Below are positions 1-8,263 of a DNA stretch of 64,000 nt, piece by piece (position 1 is the stretch's first letter; the number at the start of each line of letters is the position of its first letter). This stretch comes from Mycobacterium sp. ACS1612. Lineage in GTDB: Bacteria; Actinomycetota; Actinomycetes; Mycobacteriales; Mycobacteriaceae. The DNA is taken from assembly GCF_001667505.1 (NCBI RefSeq), contig NZ_LZHZ01000004.1, forward strand, positions 124,001 to 188,000, read 5' to 3'. The notes beneath the pieces were generated by a model. The model did not search any database, had not been told where the DNA came from, and saw only the letters and a program-made list of their open reading frames with translations. The position numbers were made by a program, and so were the translations under genes.

Positions 1-1353
1 GCGGCCACCGCCCACCGCACCCTCGAGGTGCCGGACCTGACCACCGTCGACCTCGATCCGCATCTGGAGGCGCTGTATCGCAACGGCTGGCGCTCGGTGC
101 TCGCGGTGCCCATTCTGCGCGGCGAGCGGATCCTCGGTGTGCTGGTGATCCGGCGGCGCAGCACGGGGTCGTTCGGTCCGTACGTCGAACTGCTCGAGAC
201 GTTTGCCGGGCAGTCCGCACTGGCTATCGTCAACGCCCGGTTGTTCGGTGAATTGCAAACCAAGACAATAGAACTCGAAGTCGCCAGCCGGCACAAATCC
301 GAGTTCCTGGCCAGCATGTCACACGAATTGCGCACCCCGCTCAACGCGGTCATCGGGTTTTCCGAGGTGTTGTTGGATCGGATGTTCGGCGAGCTCAACG
401 AGCGCCAGGACGAATACCTGCGCGACATCTGGAACTCCGGCAAGCACCTGCTCGAGCTGCTCAACGAGATCCTCGACCTCTCCAAGGTCGAGGCGGGCCA
501 AATGGTGTTGGAGCCAGCCACGTTCAACGTCACAACCGCACTGGAGTACTGCCTGGCGATGGTCCGCGAGCGGGCGGCTCAGCACGGCATCACCGTCGAC
601 GTCGACGTGGCCGACGAGATCAGCACGATCGACGCCGACGAGCGGAAGTTCAAGCAGGTGGCGCTCAATCTGCTGACCAACGCCGTCAAGTTCACCCCGG
701 ACGGCGGATCGGTGTCGCTTCGCGCCTACCGCGAGCAGGACGACCTCGAGATCACAGTGACCGACACCGGCATCGGGGTGCCATTCGAGGACCAGGAGCG
801 GATCTTCGAGTCGTTCCAACAGGGCCCACGCGGCGCACCGAAAGAGGAGGGCACCGGCCTCGGACTGACGCTGTCCCGCCGGTTCGTCTGGCTGTGGGGC
901 GGGCGGATGTGGCTGCACAGCACCCCCGGCGAGGGCGCCACGTTCGGGTTTTCCATCCCCGGTGTGCTGCGCCGCGGCGCGCCCGCGCCGGACCACCTTG
1001 CCGCCATCCTGCTCGTCGACGATGACTGGGCGTCACTCGATTTGAATGCGGCCTATCTGGACGGGTCGCCGACGCGGGTACTGCGCGCCAAAGACGGTGT
1101 CGAGGCTCTCGCGATCGCGCGCACGCAATTGCCTGCGGCGGTCGTGCTCGAGATCGGGCTGCCGCGTCGCGAGGGCTGGCAGGTGCTCACCGAACTCAAG
1201 GAGGACCCCGCCACCGCGGACATCCCGGTCGTCGTCGCCACGCATGTCGACGACCGGACGCGTGCCCTCTCGTCGGGCGCCGACGTCTACCTGCGCAAGC
1301 CGATCGGACGCGAGGAACTGATGGATGCGTTGAAGCAGGTGGGTGCCCTGTGA
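1..1353 (+). CDS. GAF-domain hybrid histidine kinase with C-terminal pseudo-receiver (5' partial)
   Basis: The frame is open back to base 1, so the N-terminus lies outside the window. Counting from the first visible codon: the end of a GAF-type sensor domain (to about residue 85), a linker helix, then a HisKA domain with the phospho-acceptor His at about 108 in SHELRTPLNAV. A HATPase_c domain follows with N-box NLLTNAVKF, G1 DTGIGV and G2 GTGLGL. A receiver domain occupies about 335-450. The receiver keeps the acidic pair, Thr and Lys (RKP), but its phospho-acceptor Asp is Glu (codon 1150-1152, VLEIGLP). The kinase should autophosphorylate and feed the two separate receivers encoded downstream. 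Its stop overlaps the next start by 4 bases (GTGA), so the genes are probably translationally coupled. The sensed signal is unknown. Confidence 0.93.
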   Translation, partial: AATAHRTLEVPDLTTVDLDPHLEALYRNGWRSVLAVPILRGERILGVLVIRRRSTGSFGPYVELLETFAGQSALAIVNARLFGELQTKTIELEVASRHKSEFLASMSHELRTPLNAVIGFSEVLLDRMFGELNERQDEYLRDIWNSGKHLLELLNEILDLSKVEAGQMVLEPATFNVTTALEYCLAMVRERAAQHGITVDVDVADEISTIDADERKFKQVALNLLTNAVKFTPDGGSVSLRAYREQDDLEITVTDTGIGVPFEDQERIFESFQQGPRGAPKEEGTGLGLTLSRRFVWLWGGRMWLHSTPGEGATFGFSIPGVLRRGAPAPDHLAAILLVDDDWASLDLNAAYLDGSPTRVLRAKDGVEALAIARTQLPAAVVLEIGLPRREGWQVLTELKEDPATADIPVVVATHVDDRTRALSSGADVYLRKPIGREELMDALKQVGAL

Positions 1354-1730
1354 CGCCCCGGCGCATCCTCGTCGTCGAGGACAATCCGTTGAACCTCAAG
1401 CTGGTTCGCGATGTCCTCAGTTTCGCCGGTTACGACGTCGTCGAGGCACAATCCGGTGAGGAAGGTCTGCGCGTCGCGAAACAGACTCCGCCCGATCTGG
1501 TGCTGCTGGATCTACAACTGCCTGGCATCGACGGGGCCGAGACACTGCGCCGCCTGCGGCAGGACACGCTCGGCCCGCACGTCCCGGTCGTCGCGGTGAC
1601 GGCGCTGGCGATGGCCGAAGACAAGGCGCGGGCATCGCAGGCCGGCTTCGACGGATACGTCGAGAAGCCGATCAGCGTGCGCGCACTGCCCGGTCAGATC
1701 CAAGCATTCCTCGACGGGCGGCCGGATTGA
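1350..1730 (+). CDS. Single-domain response regulator (CheY/DivK-like receiver)
   Basis: A 126-residue protein made of one receiver domain only. It has the acidic residues in ILVVEDNP, an intact phospho-acceptor Asp in LVLLDLQLPG, the conserved Thr in VAVTALA and the Lys in VEKPI. There is no DNA-binding or enzymatic output. It is therefore likely a phosphate shuttle or protein-interaction regulator between the upstream kinase and the downstream receiver-cyclase. GTG start inside the kinase stop (4-base overlap). The DNPLNLKL stretch is typical of DivK-like receivers paired with hybrid kinases. Family assignment is firm; the partner is inferred from position. Confidence 0.93.
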   Translation: MTPRRILVVEDNPLNLKLVRDVLSFAGYDVVEAQSGEEGLRVAKQTPPDLVLLDLQLPGIDGAETLRRLRQDTLGPHVPVVAVTALAMAEDKARASQAGFDGYVEKPISVRALPGQIQAFLDGRPD

Positions 1731-2851
1731 TGGACCTCACCGCGACCGTGCTGGCCGTCGACGATCAGCCCACCAACCTCAAACTCCTCGATGCGGTGCT
1801 CACCCCGCGAGGACACCGGGTGCTCACGGCGCAGTCCGGTGCCGAGGCGCTACGACTGCTCGACACCGAAGACGTCGACCTGGTGTTGCTCGACATCGTG
1901 ATGCCCGAGATGGACGGCTACGAGGTCTGCCGGCGGATACGCGCAAACCCGGCAACGGAATTCCTGCCCGTGGTGATGATCACCGCCAGCGGGAGCGAAC
2001 AGCGGTTGGTTGCTTTGCAGGCAGGTGCCGACGATTTCGTCACCAAGCCGTTCGACAAGAGCGAACTGCTCGCCAGGGTCGCGTCGCTGGCGCGGATCAA
2101 GCGGTACCACGACACCATCCGGCGTCAAGCCGCCGAACTCGCCGAATGGAACGCCGAACTCGAGTCCCGGGTGGCCCTACAGGTCGACGAACTGGAGCGG
2201 ACCAATCGACTGCGCCGCTTTCTGTCCCCGCAGCTTGCCGACCTCGTCGTCGGCGACGAGACGCTGCTGGCGAGTCACCGCCGCGAAATCGTGGTGCTGT
2301 TCACCGATCTGAGGAACTTCACCCCGTTCGCCGAGACCAGTGAACCCGAGGAAGTGATGGGGGTGCTCGCCGAGTACCACCACTCGATAGGCGCCTTGGT
2401 GCACGCGTACGGCGGCACGCTCGAACGGTTCACCGGCGACGGCGTCATGGTCTTTTTCAATGATCCGATCTCCTACGACGACTCCGCGGAGCGCGCGGTC
2501 CGGATGGCGTTGGAGATCCGTGACGCCGTCCGCGAGCACGCCGCCCGCTGGCAGCGGTACGGATTCGAGCTGTCGCTGGGAATCGGTATCGCGCAAGGCT
2601 TTGCGACGCTCGGGCGGATCGGTTTTGAAGGGCGGTTCGACTACGCGGCCATCGGCAGCGTGACCAATCTGGCCGCCCGGCTGTGCTCGGACGCCCAGCC
2701 ATGGGAGGTGCGGGTCACCGATCGTGTGCTCGCCGCCACCGAACACATCGCCGTGGCCGAGATGGTCGGCGACGTGGCGCCCAAAGGATTCAGTCGCTCG
2801 GTGCGCGTGCACAACATCAGCGCGCTCAAAGAACAAGAGGGGGAACCATGA
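1730..2851 (+). CDS. Response regulator with class III adenylate/guanylate cyclase output
   Basis: 373 residues. An N-terminal receiver (about 1-120) has an intact phospho-acceptor Asp in VLLDIVMPEMDGYEV. It is followed by a coiled-coil-like linker (about 125-165, rich in Glu, Leu and Arg) and a class III nucleotidyl cyclase domain (about 180-370). The two metal-binding Asp residues are at about 193 (LFTDLRNF) and 237 (FTGDGVMVFF). The transition-state Asn/Arg are in TNLAARL. The substrate-selecting region reads FDYAAIGS, which fits an adenylate cyclase better than a guanylate cyclase but is not decisive. The ATG at 1730 overlaps the previous stop by one base; an in-frame TTG at 1727 is less likely. 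Inferred role: cAMP production controlled by phosphorylation from the adjacent kinase. Confidence 0.93.
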   Translation: MDLTATVLAVDDQPTNLKLLDAVLTPRGHRVLTAQSGAEALRLLDTEDVDLVLLDIVMPEMDGYEVCRRIRANPATEFLPVVMITASGSEQRLVALQAGADDFVTKPFDKSELLARVASLARIKRYHDTIRRQAAELAEWNAELESRVALQVDELERTNRLRRFLSPQLADLVVGDETLLASHRREIVVLFTDLRNFTPFAETSEPEEVMGVLAEYHHSIGALVHAYGGTLERFTGDGVMVFFNDPISYDDSAERAVRMALEIRDAVREHAARWQRYGFELSLGIGIAQGFATLGRIGFEGRFDYAAIGSVTNLAARLCSDAQPWEVRVTDRVLAATEHIAVAEMVGDVAPKGFSRSVRVHNISALKEQEGEP

Positions 2852-4425
2852 CACAACTGGACGCGCCAGGTCGCACACTGTCGCAGCTCGATGACGACGA
2901 ATGCTATCGACTGTTCGACGATCTGCAAACAACGATGCCCGCCGTCTGGGAGTCGATGCGGCTGGACATGGAAGACGAATCGGTCGTCGTCGTCCCGTCG
3001 ATCAGCATCGAACGCACCACCGAGGGCAGCGGCACCATCATGCAGGCCATGGAGGAACGCGCTCTGTTCCTGCTGCTGCTGCTTCGCCAGCCGCGGTTGC
3101 AGATGATCTACGTGACGTCGCAACCGATTTCGGAGTCGATCATCGAGTATTACCTCGGTCTGCTGCCCGGCGTCATCCCCAGCCACGCCCGCGCCCGGCT
3201 CACACTGATCCCGGTCGGCGACGCCTCGGCCACCCCGCTGAGTTCAAAACTGCTTGCGCGTCCGCGATTGCTGCGGGAGATCCGGTCGCTGATTCCCAAC
3301 CCTGCCCGCAGCCACCTCATCCCCTACAACACCACACCCCTGGAACGCGATGTCGCGCTCTCTCTACGGATCCCGATGTACGGCGCTGATCCCCGACTCG
3401 AAGACCTCGGCAGTAAGACCGGTTGCCGCAGGATGTTCGAAGAACTGGGGGTGCGCTGCCCGGTCGGGGCAGAAGACCTGCACACCGTCGACGACATCGT
3501 CGCGGGCGTGCAGAGCATGCGTGCCCGGCGACCGTCGTTGAGCCAGGCGATCGTGAAACTCAACGAAGGAGTCTCCGGCGCGGGTAATGCGATGGTCGAC
3601 CTGGGTGACCTACCCGCCCCGGACTCACCGGACGAGGCAGCCGCCATCCGGGACCGCCTGTTGCACATGCAACCCGAAGCCGAAAGGTTCTCGGTAGCGG
3701 CCTATCTGGACGCGTTCGAGAAGCACGGCGGCATCGTCGAGGAGCGCATCACCGGGGAGGCGCTGACCAGTCCGAGCGTCCAGATGCGCGCACTGCCCGA
3801 CGGCACTGTCGAACTGCTGTCCACCCACGACCAGCTCCTCGGGGGGGCCAGCGGGCAGAAGTACCTGGGCTGCGTGTTCCCCGCCAACCCCGATTACGCC
3901 GCCGCGATCGCCGAGCCGGCCATGGTCATCGGCGGCCGCCTCGCCGCGCTCGGCGCGCTGGGCAGGTTCGCGGTGGATTTCGTTGTGGTGCAGGACAGCA
4001 CCGGCGCATGGACGCCGTACGCGATCGAACTCAATCTTCGCAAGGGCGGCACCACACATCCGTTCCTGACGCTGCAATTCCTCACCGACGGCAGTTACGA
4101 CGGTGCACGTGGGGTGTTCCTCACGCCGAGCGGTGACGAGAAGTATCTGGTCGCGACGGACCACTTCGAGGACGACCGACTGAAGGCACTGACCGTGCGT
4201 GAACTGTTCGACGTCGTGGTGCGCCACGGCCTGCACTTCGATCAGGCCCGGCGGACCGGGGTGGTCTTCCACATGATCAGCTGCCTGACCGAATGCGGTC
4301 GTGTCGGGCTGACCGCGGTCGGTGACACCCCTGGGGACGCGTGGCAGATCTACGAGAAGGCGCAGTCCGTGGTCCTCGAGGAGGCCGAACAGGCGCTCGA
4401 GGAAGGCGTCGTCACAACCGACTGA
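2848..4425 (+). CDS. ATP-grasp ligase, PGM1 peptide-ligase-related
   Basis: 525 residues from the ATG that overlaps the cyclase stop by 4 bases (ATGA). Upstream in-frame starts lie inside the cyclase gene and were rejected. The C-terminal two-thirds is an ATP-grasp fold: ATP-binding Lys in IVKLNEGVSGAGN (about 236) and metal-binding Glu/Asn in IELNLRKGGTTHP (about 394). The latter is the signature of the PGM1/IQCH-like branch. PGM1 of Streptomyces joins an amino-acid derivative to a ribosomal peptide. The N-terminal 190 residues are less familiar. The substrate cannot be read from sequence. Its place in a kinase/cyclase operon suggests a regulated ligase or an effector that uses an ATP-grasp scaffold. 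It converges on the cutinase gene with a 14-base tail overlap. Confidence 0.85.
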   Translation: MTQLDAPGRTLSQLDDDECYRLFDDLQTTMPAVWESMRLDMEDESVVVVPSISIERTTEGSGTIMQAMEERALFLLLLLRQPRLQMIYVTSQPISESIIEYYLGLLPGVIPSHARARLTLIPVGDASATPLSSKLLARPRLLREIRSLIPNPARSHLIPYNTTPLERDVALSLRIPMYGADPRLEDLGSKTGCRRMFEELGVRCPVGAEDLHTVDDIVAGVQSMRARRPSLSQAIVKLNEGVSGAGNAMVDLGDLPAPDSPDEAAAIRDRLLHMQPEAERFSVAAYLDAFEKHGGIVEERITGEALTSPSVQMRALPDGTVELLSTHDQLLGGASGQKYLGCVFPANPDYAAAIAEPAMVIGGRLAALGALGRFAVDFVVVQDSTGAWTPYAIELNLRKGGTTHPFLTLQFLTDGSYDGARGVFLTPSGDEKYLVATDHFEDDRLKALTVRELFDVVVRHGLHFDQARRTGVVFHMISCLTECGRVGLTAVGDTPGDAWQIYEKAQSVVLEEAEQALEEGVVTTD

Positions 4426-5119
4426 CGGCGAAGTCCGCGGCCTGGTTGACCATGCCGTTGAAGCCGTACGAGGCGTGCGCGAGGGTGGGCCCACCCAGCG
4501 GAGCACCGTTGCAGATGGTGTCGCCGTCGGCACACAGATCGATGGTCTTGGGCACATACGTCGGGCCGAGGACGATGGTGGGGGCCCCGGCGTCGCGAAG
4601 CCATTGATCCGATGGTTTGCCGAACAACACCACGGCGGCGACGTGGTTGGCAACCTCGGGCGGCATCGGTGGCGGGACGAACGCGGCCGGAACCCCCTCG
4701 GGAACGGCGGCCGAAGTGGTGAACCCGGCCACCGCCGCGCCCTGGGAGAAGCCGCCCAGCACGATCTTGGTGGTCGGGCAGTTGGCGGCCGTCGCCTGCA
4801 CATGGTTGGCCGCGTCCCTGATCCCTTCCACCACCGTCGCCGCGAACTCGATGCCCGCGGTGAAATCGCTGCTCGCCGGGTAGTTGACGGGATACACCGC
4901 CAGCGACCGATCGCCGACCCGGGCGCGCAGCGCGTCGACGAACGCCTGACCGACGCCGCCGACACCCGGCGGCTCGCTAGTTCCGCGTGCGAACACCACC
5001 TCGATGTCGGAGCACGGTTCGGCAGATGCGGCGGGAGCGGGCCCACTCAGCAGCGCCGCCGCTGTCGCGATCGCGACGCCCGCGGCCCGAACAAAACGAA
5101 GTATTCGGTGACTGGTCAT
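4412..5119 (-). CDS. Secreted cutinase-family serine esterase (CULP)
   Basis: 235 residues. An N-terminal signal peptide (Arg-containing start, hydrophobic 12-24, likely cleavage after ASA at 31-33) precedes an alpha/beta-hydrolase of the cutinase family. The catalytic Ser is at about 125 in GGFSQGA. The Asp is at about 200 inside the Cys pair CADGDTIC, and the His at about 215 in LAHASY. A second Cys pair (36 and 114) matches the disulfide of cutinase-like proteins. Mycobacterial CULPs act outside the membrane as esterases, lipases or phospholipases, not on plant cutin. Divergent from the next + strand gene; the 57-base gap holds an inverted repeat. Confidence 0.92.
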   Translation of the reverse strand: MTSHRILRFVRAAGVAIATAAALLSGPAPAASAEPCSDIEVVFARGTSEPPGVGGVGQAFVDALRARVGDRSLAVYPVNYPASSDFTAGIEFAATVVEGIRDAANHVQATAANCPTTKIVLGGFSQGAAVAGFTTSAAVPEGVPAAFVPPPMPPEVANHVAAVVLFGKPSDQWLRDAGAPTIVLGPTYVPKTIDLCADGDTICNGAPLGGPTLAHASYGFNGMVNQAADFAVSRL

Positions 5120-5140
5120 GACGGATCTCCAGTACCCAGT

Positions 5141-5159
5141 TGTTTGTCTTTGGCAAACA
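5141..5159. promoter_or_regulatory. Inverted repeat in the cutinase divergent promoter region
   Basis: TGTTTGTC-TTT-GGCAAACA: two 8-base arms that match at 7 positions, lying 21 bases before the cutinase start and 17 bases before the start of the + strand gene. Position and symmetry suit a repressor site serving both genes. No regulator of this pair is encoded nearby, so the binding protein is unknown. Confidence 0.35.
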
Positions 5160-5176
5160 CGATAGAGCTAGGAGCC

Positions 5177-5542
5177 ATGGCCGACGCCGGATTTTGGATC
5201 GCATGGGGGCTACCGACGCAGGGCCGCGAACGCCGCGCCCTCGAACTGCTGACTGAGACAAGGGGCTACCTCGAGGACCTCACGAAAGATCACCGCATCG
5301 AGCGCTACGACATCACGATCCTCAAGCCGCAGACGACCGAGTTGGGCGGCTTCATCCTGATCCAGGGCACGAACGAACAAATCGACACGCTGCGCCGTGA
5401 CGACGACTTCCAGGTGTGGGTCAACCGGGTGCAGTTGGTCGCCGACCAGGTGGGCATCGTCGACGCCTGGGTCGATGAAGGCATCACCGAAGCCATCGAC
5501 CTCTACGACGAGGCGCTCCGAAAAGCCGGATTGCTCCCGTAG
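5177..5542 (+). CDS. Conserved hypothetical protein, small alpha/beta type
   Basis: 121 residues with no signal peptide or membrane segment. The ATG at 5177 is preceded by an AGGAG ribosome site 2-3 bases upstream; open frame further upstream has no such support. The composition (alternating helices and strands, FILIQGTNEQIDTLRRDDDF, an acidic C-terminal helix) resembles small dimeric alpha/beta-barrel proteins in which a DDxF-type loop is common. I cannot assign a family with confidence. It is divergent from the cutinase gene and unrelated in sequence to its secreted neighbours. Confidence 0.75.
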   Translation: MADAGFWIAWGLPTQGRERRALELLTETRGYLEDLTKDHRIERYDITILKPQTTELGGFILIQGTNEQIDTLRRDDDFQVWVNRVQLVADQVGIVDAWVDEGITEAIDLYDEALRKAGLLP

Positions 5543-5706
5543 CTCCGTTGGCAAGGACCGGTCGAAAACGCCAACAAGATCATCACCACAGCGACTGCTG
5601 TGATTTGTGGGACGTTTGTCCCTTTTGCTGTGGGCCGCTCGCCGATTCGCTTTAATGTGATCCGTCTTTGCAAATTGACGGGGGAGAAGCTGCATGGAGG
5701 CATGTC

Positions 5707-7782
5707 ATGGGAGCTGCAGCGTTTGTCGGCCGCGTAGGGGGGCTCGCGGTCGCGCTGGGGGTTGGCACCGCGATCGCGGCGGGCTACGGCGTCGCCGCCG
5801 CGGATACCACTGCTTCGGACCCACCGTCTGACACCTCGGCCCCCAGCGGGTCGACCGAGACCGAGACCAAAACCACCACTCACACCGAAACCACCTCCGA
5901 TTCGGCCAAGGACACGGCGGGGTCCGAAGACACCAAAGCCACCACCGAACCGGTGAAGGGCGTCGTCACCGCCCAGACCAACACCGGGACATCCGGCAGC
6001 ACGCCGACGAAGCCGACGATCGAACCCGAGCCGACGACCGAACCCGAGCCGACAAAGCCGACTACCGAACCCGAGTCGACAAAGCCGACGACCGAACCCG
6101 AGCCCGAGTCCGAGTCCGAGTCCGAGACGCCCGAACCCAGTGCGACTGCGAAGCCGACCGGCACGAAGAAGGCCAGCACGAAGAAGGCCGGTACCAGAGA
6201 GCCCAGCACGAAAGCCGCTGCAACATCGGCTCCAACGCCCACCAAACGCGCTGCGCAATCCGTCGCGGATCCGGCGGTGTCGATCCAATCAGCCGAGTCC
6301 GTCGCCGTATTCGCCGACGCACGCACACTTGCCGCCGCCTCGCTGGACGTACCGACACCGAGGGTGCCCACCGCACCTCAGAACCCGCTGACCGCAGTGA
6401 CGAAGCTGGTGTCCAACGTCATCGGTTTCGCGCTGAACCCGTTGGCAGGCAACGCGCCGATCACGCCGGCTCAACCGCCGCTGATCTGGAGCCTGCTGGC
6501 CTTCGCCCGCAGGGAATTCGACAACTTCTTCGCTGCGCTGGCGGGCGGCGCCACCGACACCGCATCACCGGTGCAGCGGCTGACCAGCCTGGCATTGGCG
6601 GCCCTGGTGCCTGACCGGCCGCACTTCCCGTCCCCTGGTCAGCAGCTGAGCCCGTCGACCAACTTCGTCGACTGGGTGACGGGAAACTTCCTGCCCAACA
6701 ACACCGATCAACGCTTCGACATCTGGGGCACCGACGTCGGGGTCATGTGGGACAACGGAATCCTCGATGATCCCAAGACCACGATCAACGAGCATCAGGT
6801 GCTCATCGCCGTCGGGGACACCTTCGGCGGCGACAACATGTCGGGTTACTGGCGGAACAACACCATCCTGCGCAGCGGCGACCTGGTGCTCGGCGACGGC
6901 ATGTCGATACCCGACGGAGAATGGTTCAACGGGAACATGTTCGGCGGTGCCCCGCTGAACGGCCCGACCTCGGCGCGCCCGGTCATCTTCAAGGAGATAC
7001 TGCCCGCCGGTCTGCCGACGGGCGTGACGCTGATTCCGACGGCGGGGATCTCGCTGCAGACCCCGGGCACGACGTACGGCGCAACCCAGTACATGAGCTT
7101 CATGTCGGTCAAGCAGTGGGGTAACCCTGGTTCGTGGTCGACGAACTATTCCGCCATCGCGTATTCGGTGGACAACGGCGAGAACTGGCTGGTCGCGCCG
7201 ACGAGCGTCCGGATGAACTCGGGCGGTAACAAGAACTTTCAGCAGCAAGCGTTCGTGATGGGCAACGACGGCTACGTCTACGCCTACGGCACTCCGAACG
7301 GCCGCCAAGGCGCGGCGTACGTCTCCCGCGTGCTTCCGCAGGACATTTTGGACGTCTCGAAGTACGAGTACTACAGCAAGGGCACCAGGAGTTGGTTCTC
7401 GAGCACACCCGCCGGGTGGTACAAGAACGCCCCGAGCAAGGCCACGTCGGTGTTCGGCAAGGAGTCCGGCGCGTGCGGCGTGGCCAAGGCGGGTAACACG
7501 GTCAGCGAGATGTCGGTGCAGTACAACAAGTCGCTCAACAAGTACGTGGTGCTGTACGGCGACCAGTTCAACAACATCGTGATCCGCACCGCGGACTCGC
7601 CGCAGGGCAAGTGGTCAACCGCGAAAACCATTCTCAACCAACAGAACGGCGGGATCTACGCGCCGATGATGCATCCCTGGTCGCCGTCGACGATGGGGAC
7701 GGGCACCGACCTGTACTGGAATCTGTCGCTGTGGTCGGAGTACAACGTGATGTTGATGCGTACCGACCTCACGAAGGTGTGA
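5707..7782 (+). CDS. Secreted DUF4185 protein with Thr/Pro/Glu-rich stalk (candidate GH183 endo-D-arabinanase)
   Basis: 691 residues from the ATG preceded by GGAGG 6 bases upstream; an in-frame TTG at 5668 lacks a ribosome site. Order: signal peptide (about 1-35, ending near VAAA), a low-complexity stalk (about 40-190) with repeats of the type PTTEPEPTK and a run of PESESESE, a Lys/Ala segment, then the DUF4185 domain (about 320-691). Acidic motifs WGTDVG (about 343) and VGDTFGG (about 371) sit near the start of that domain. DUF4185 proteins include the GH183 endo-D-arabinanases that cut arabinan of mycobacterial arabinogalactan and lipoarabinomannan. The substrate here is inferred from that. 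The stalk could hold the enzyme off the membrane or within the peptidoglycan layer. Confidence 0.85.
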   Translation: MGAAAFVGRVGGLAVALGVGTAIAAGYGVAAADTTASDPPSDTSAPSGSTETETKTTTHTETTSDSAKDTAGSEDTKATTEPVKGVVTAQTNTGTSGSTPTKPTIEPEPTTEPEPTKPTTEPESTKPTTEPEPESESESETPEPSATAKPTGTKKASTKKAGTREPSTKAAATSAPTPTKRAAQSVADPAVSIQSAESVAVFADARTLAAASLDVPTPRVPTAPQNPLTAVTKLVSNVIGFALNPLAGNAPITPAQPPLIWSLLAFARREFDNFFAALAGGATDTASPVQRLTSLALAALVPDRPHFPSPGQQLSPSTNFVDWVTGNFLPNNTDQRFDIWGTDVGVMWDNGILDDPKTTINEHQVLIAVGDTFGGDNMSGYWRNNTILRSGDLVLGDGMSIPDGEWFNGNMFGGAPLNGPTSARPVIFKEILPAGLPTGVTLIPTAGISLQTPGTTYGATQYMSFMSVKQWGNPGSWSTNYSAIAYSVDNGENWLVAPTSVRMNSGGNKNFQQQAFVMGNDGYVYAYGTPNGRQGAAYVSRVLPQDILDVSKYEYYSKGTRSWFSSTPAGWYKNAPSKATSVFGKESGACGVAKAGNTVSEMSVQYNKSLNKYVVLYGDQFNNIVIRTADSPQGKWSTAKTILNQQNGGIYAPMMHPWSPSTMGTGTDLYWNLSLWSEYNVMLMRTDLTKV

Positions 7783-7786
7783 TCCC

Positions 7787-8263
7787 ATGCGACGGATGAC
7801 AATCGCACCCGCGGTCGTGTTCACGGTGGTGGCGGCGGCGCCCGTCGCTGCCGCAGACCCGACCGCGCCGCAGGACGGTACGCCGTGCGCTTCGGACTTG
7901 ACCAGCGTGATGACCTGGCCCGCCGAAGAGCAGATGCCACTGGTGTGCACCGACGGTCGATGGCAGACCGTGACGTCTCCCCCGCCGCCGAACGACCGGT
8001 GGCTGAGTTTCGGGCCGACGATGACGCTGCACGGCCAAGGCCTGCGCAATCCCAGCGTCACGTCCGGCAACTGGACAGCCACCCCGCTGGACGCGGACGG
8101 ACGATGCCGCGCCGAGCAACGAGCGGTCGTCGAAGCGGGCGTCGTCGGCCCTCCGCAGACATCGGAAGGCGAACCCGGACAACCACTTTCGTTCCGCGTG
8201 CTGCCGCAGCTGTATTCGATTGAGATGAGCGGACACTGCCTGTGGACGCTAGTCGGCGAATGA
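7787..8263 (+). CDS. Small secreted hypothetical protein
   Basis: 158 residues. A short signal peptide (MRRMTIAPAVVFTVVAAAPV, cleavage after AAA near 23) is followed by a mature domain with four Cys (in GTPCAS, PLVCTDG, GRCRAE, GHCLWT), likely two disulfides. The pattern ends in SIEMSGHCLWTL. The start lies 4 bases after the DUF4185 stop, so the two are probably one transcript. No family is recognised. The 3' end overlaps the convergent DKNYY gene by 15 bases. Confidence 0.75.
   Translation: MRRMTIAPAVVFTVVAAAPVAAADPTAPQDGTPCASDLTSVMTWPAEEQMPLVCTDGRWQTVTSPPPPNDRWLSFGPTMTLHGQGLRNPSVTSGNWTATPLDADGRCRAEQRAVVEAGVVGPPQTSEGEPGQPLSFRVLPQLYSIEMSGHCLWTLVGE

Noticed and set aside
6000..6130. Repeated CGACGAACCCGAGCC-like units, possible CRISPR or DNA repeat
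   Set aside because: They are in frame and encode the Thr/Pro/Glu stalk of the DUF4185 protein; units vary and there are no spacers.
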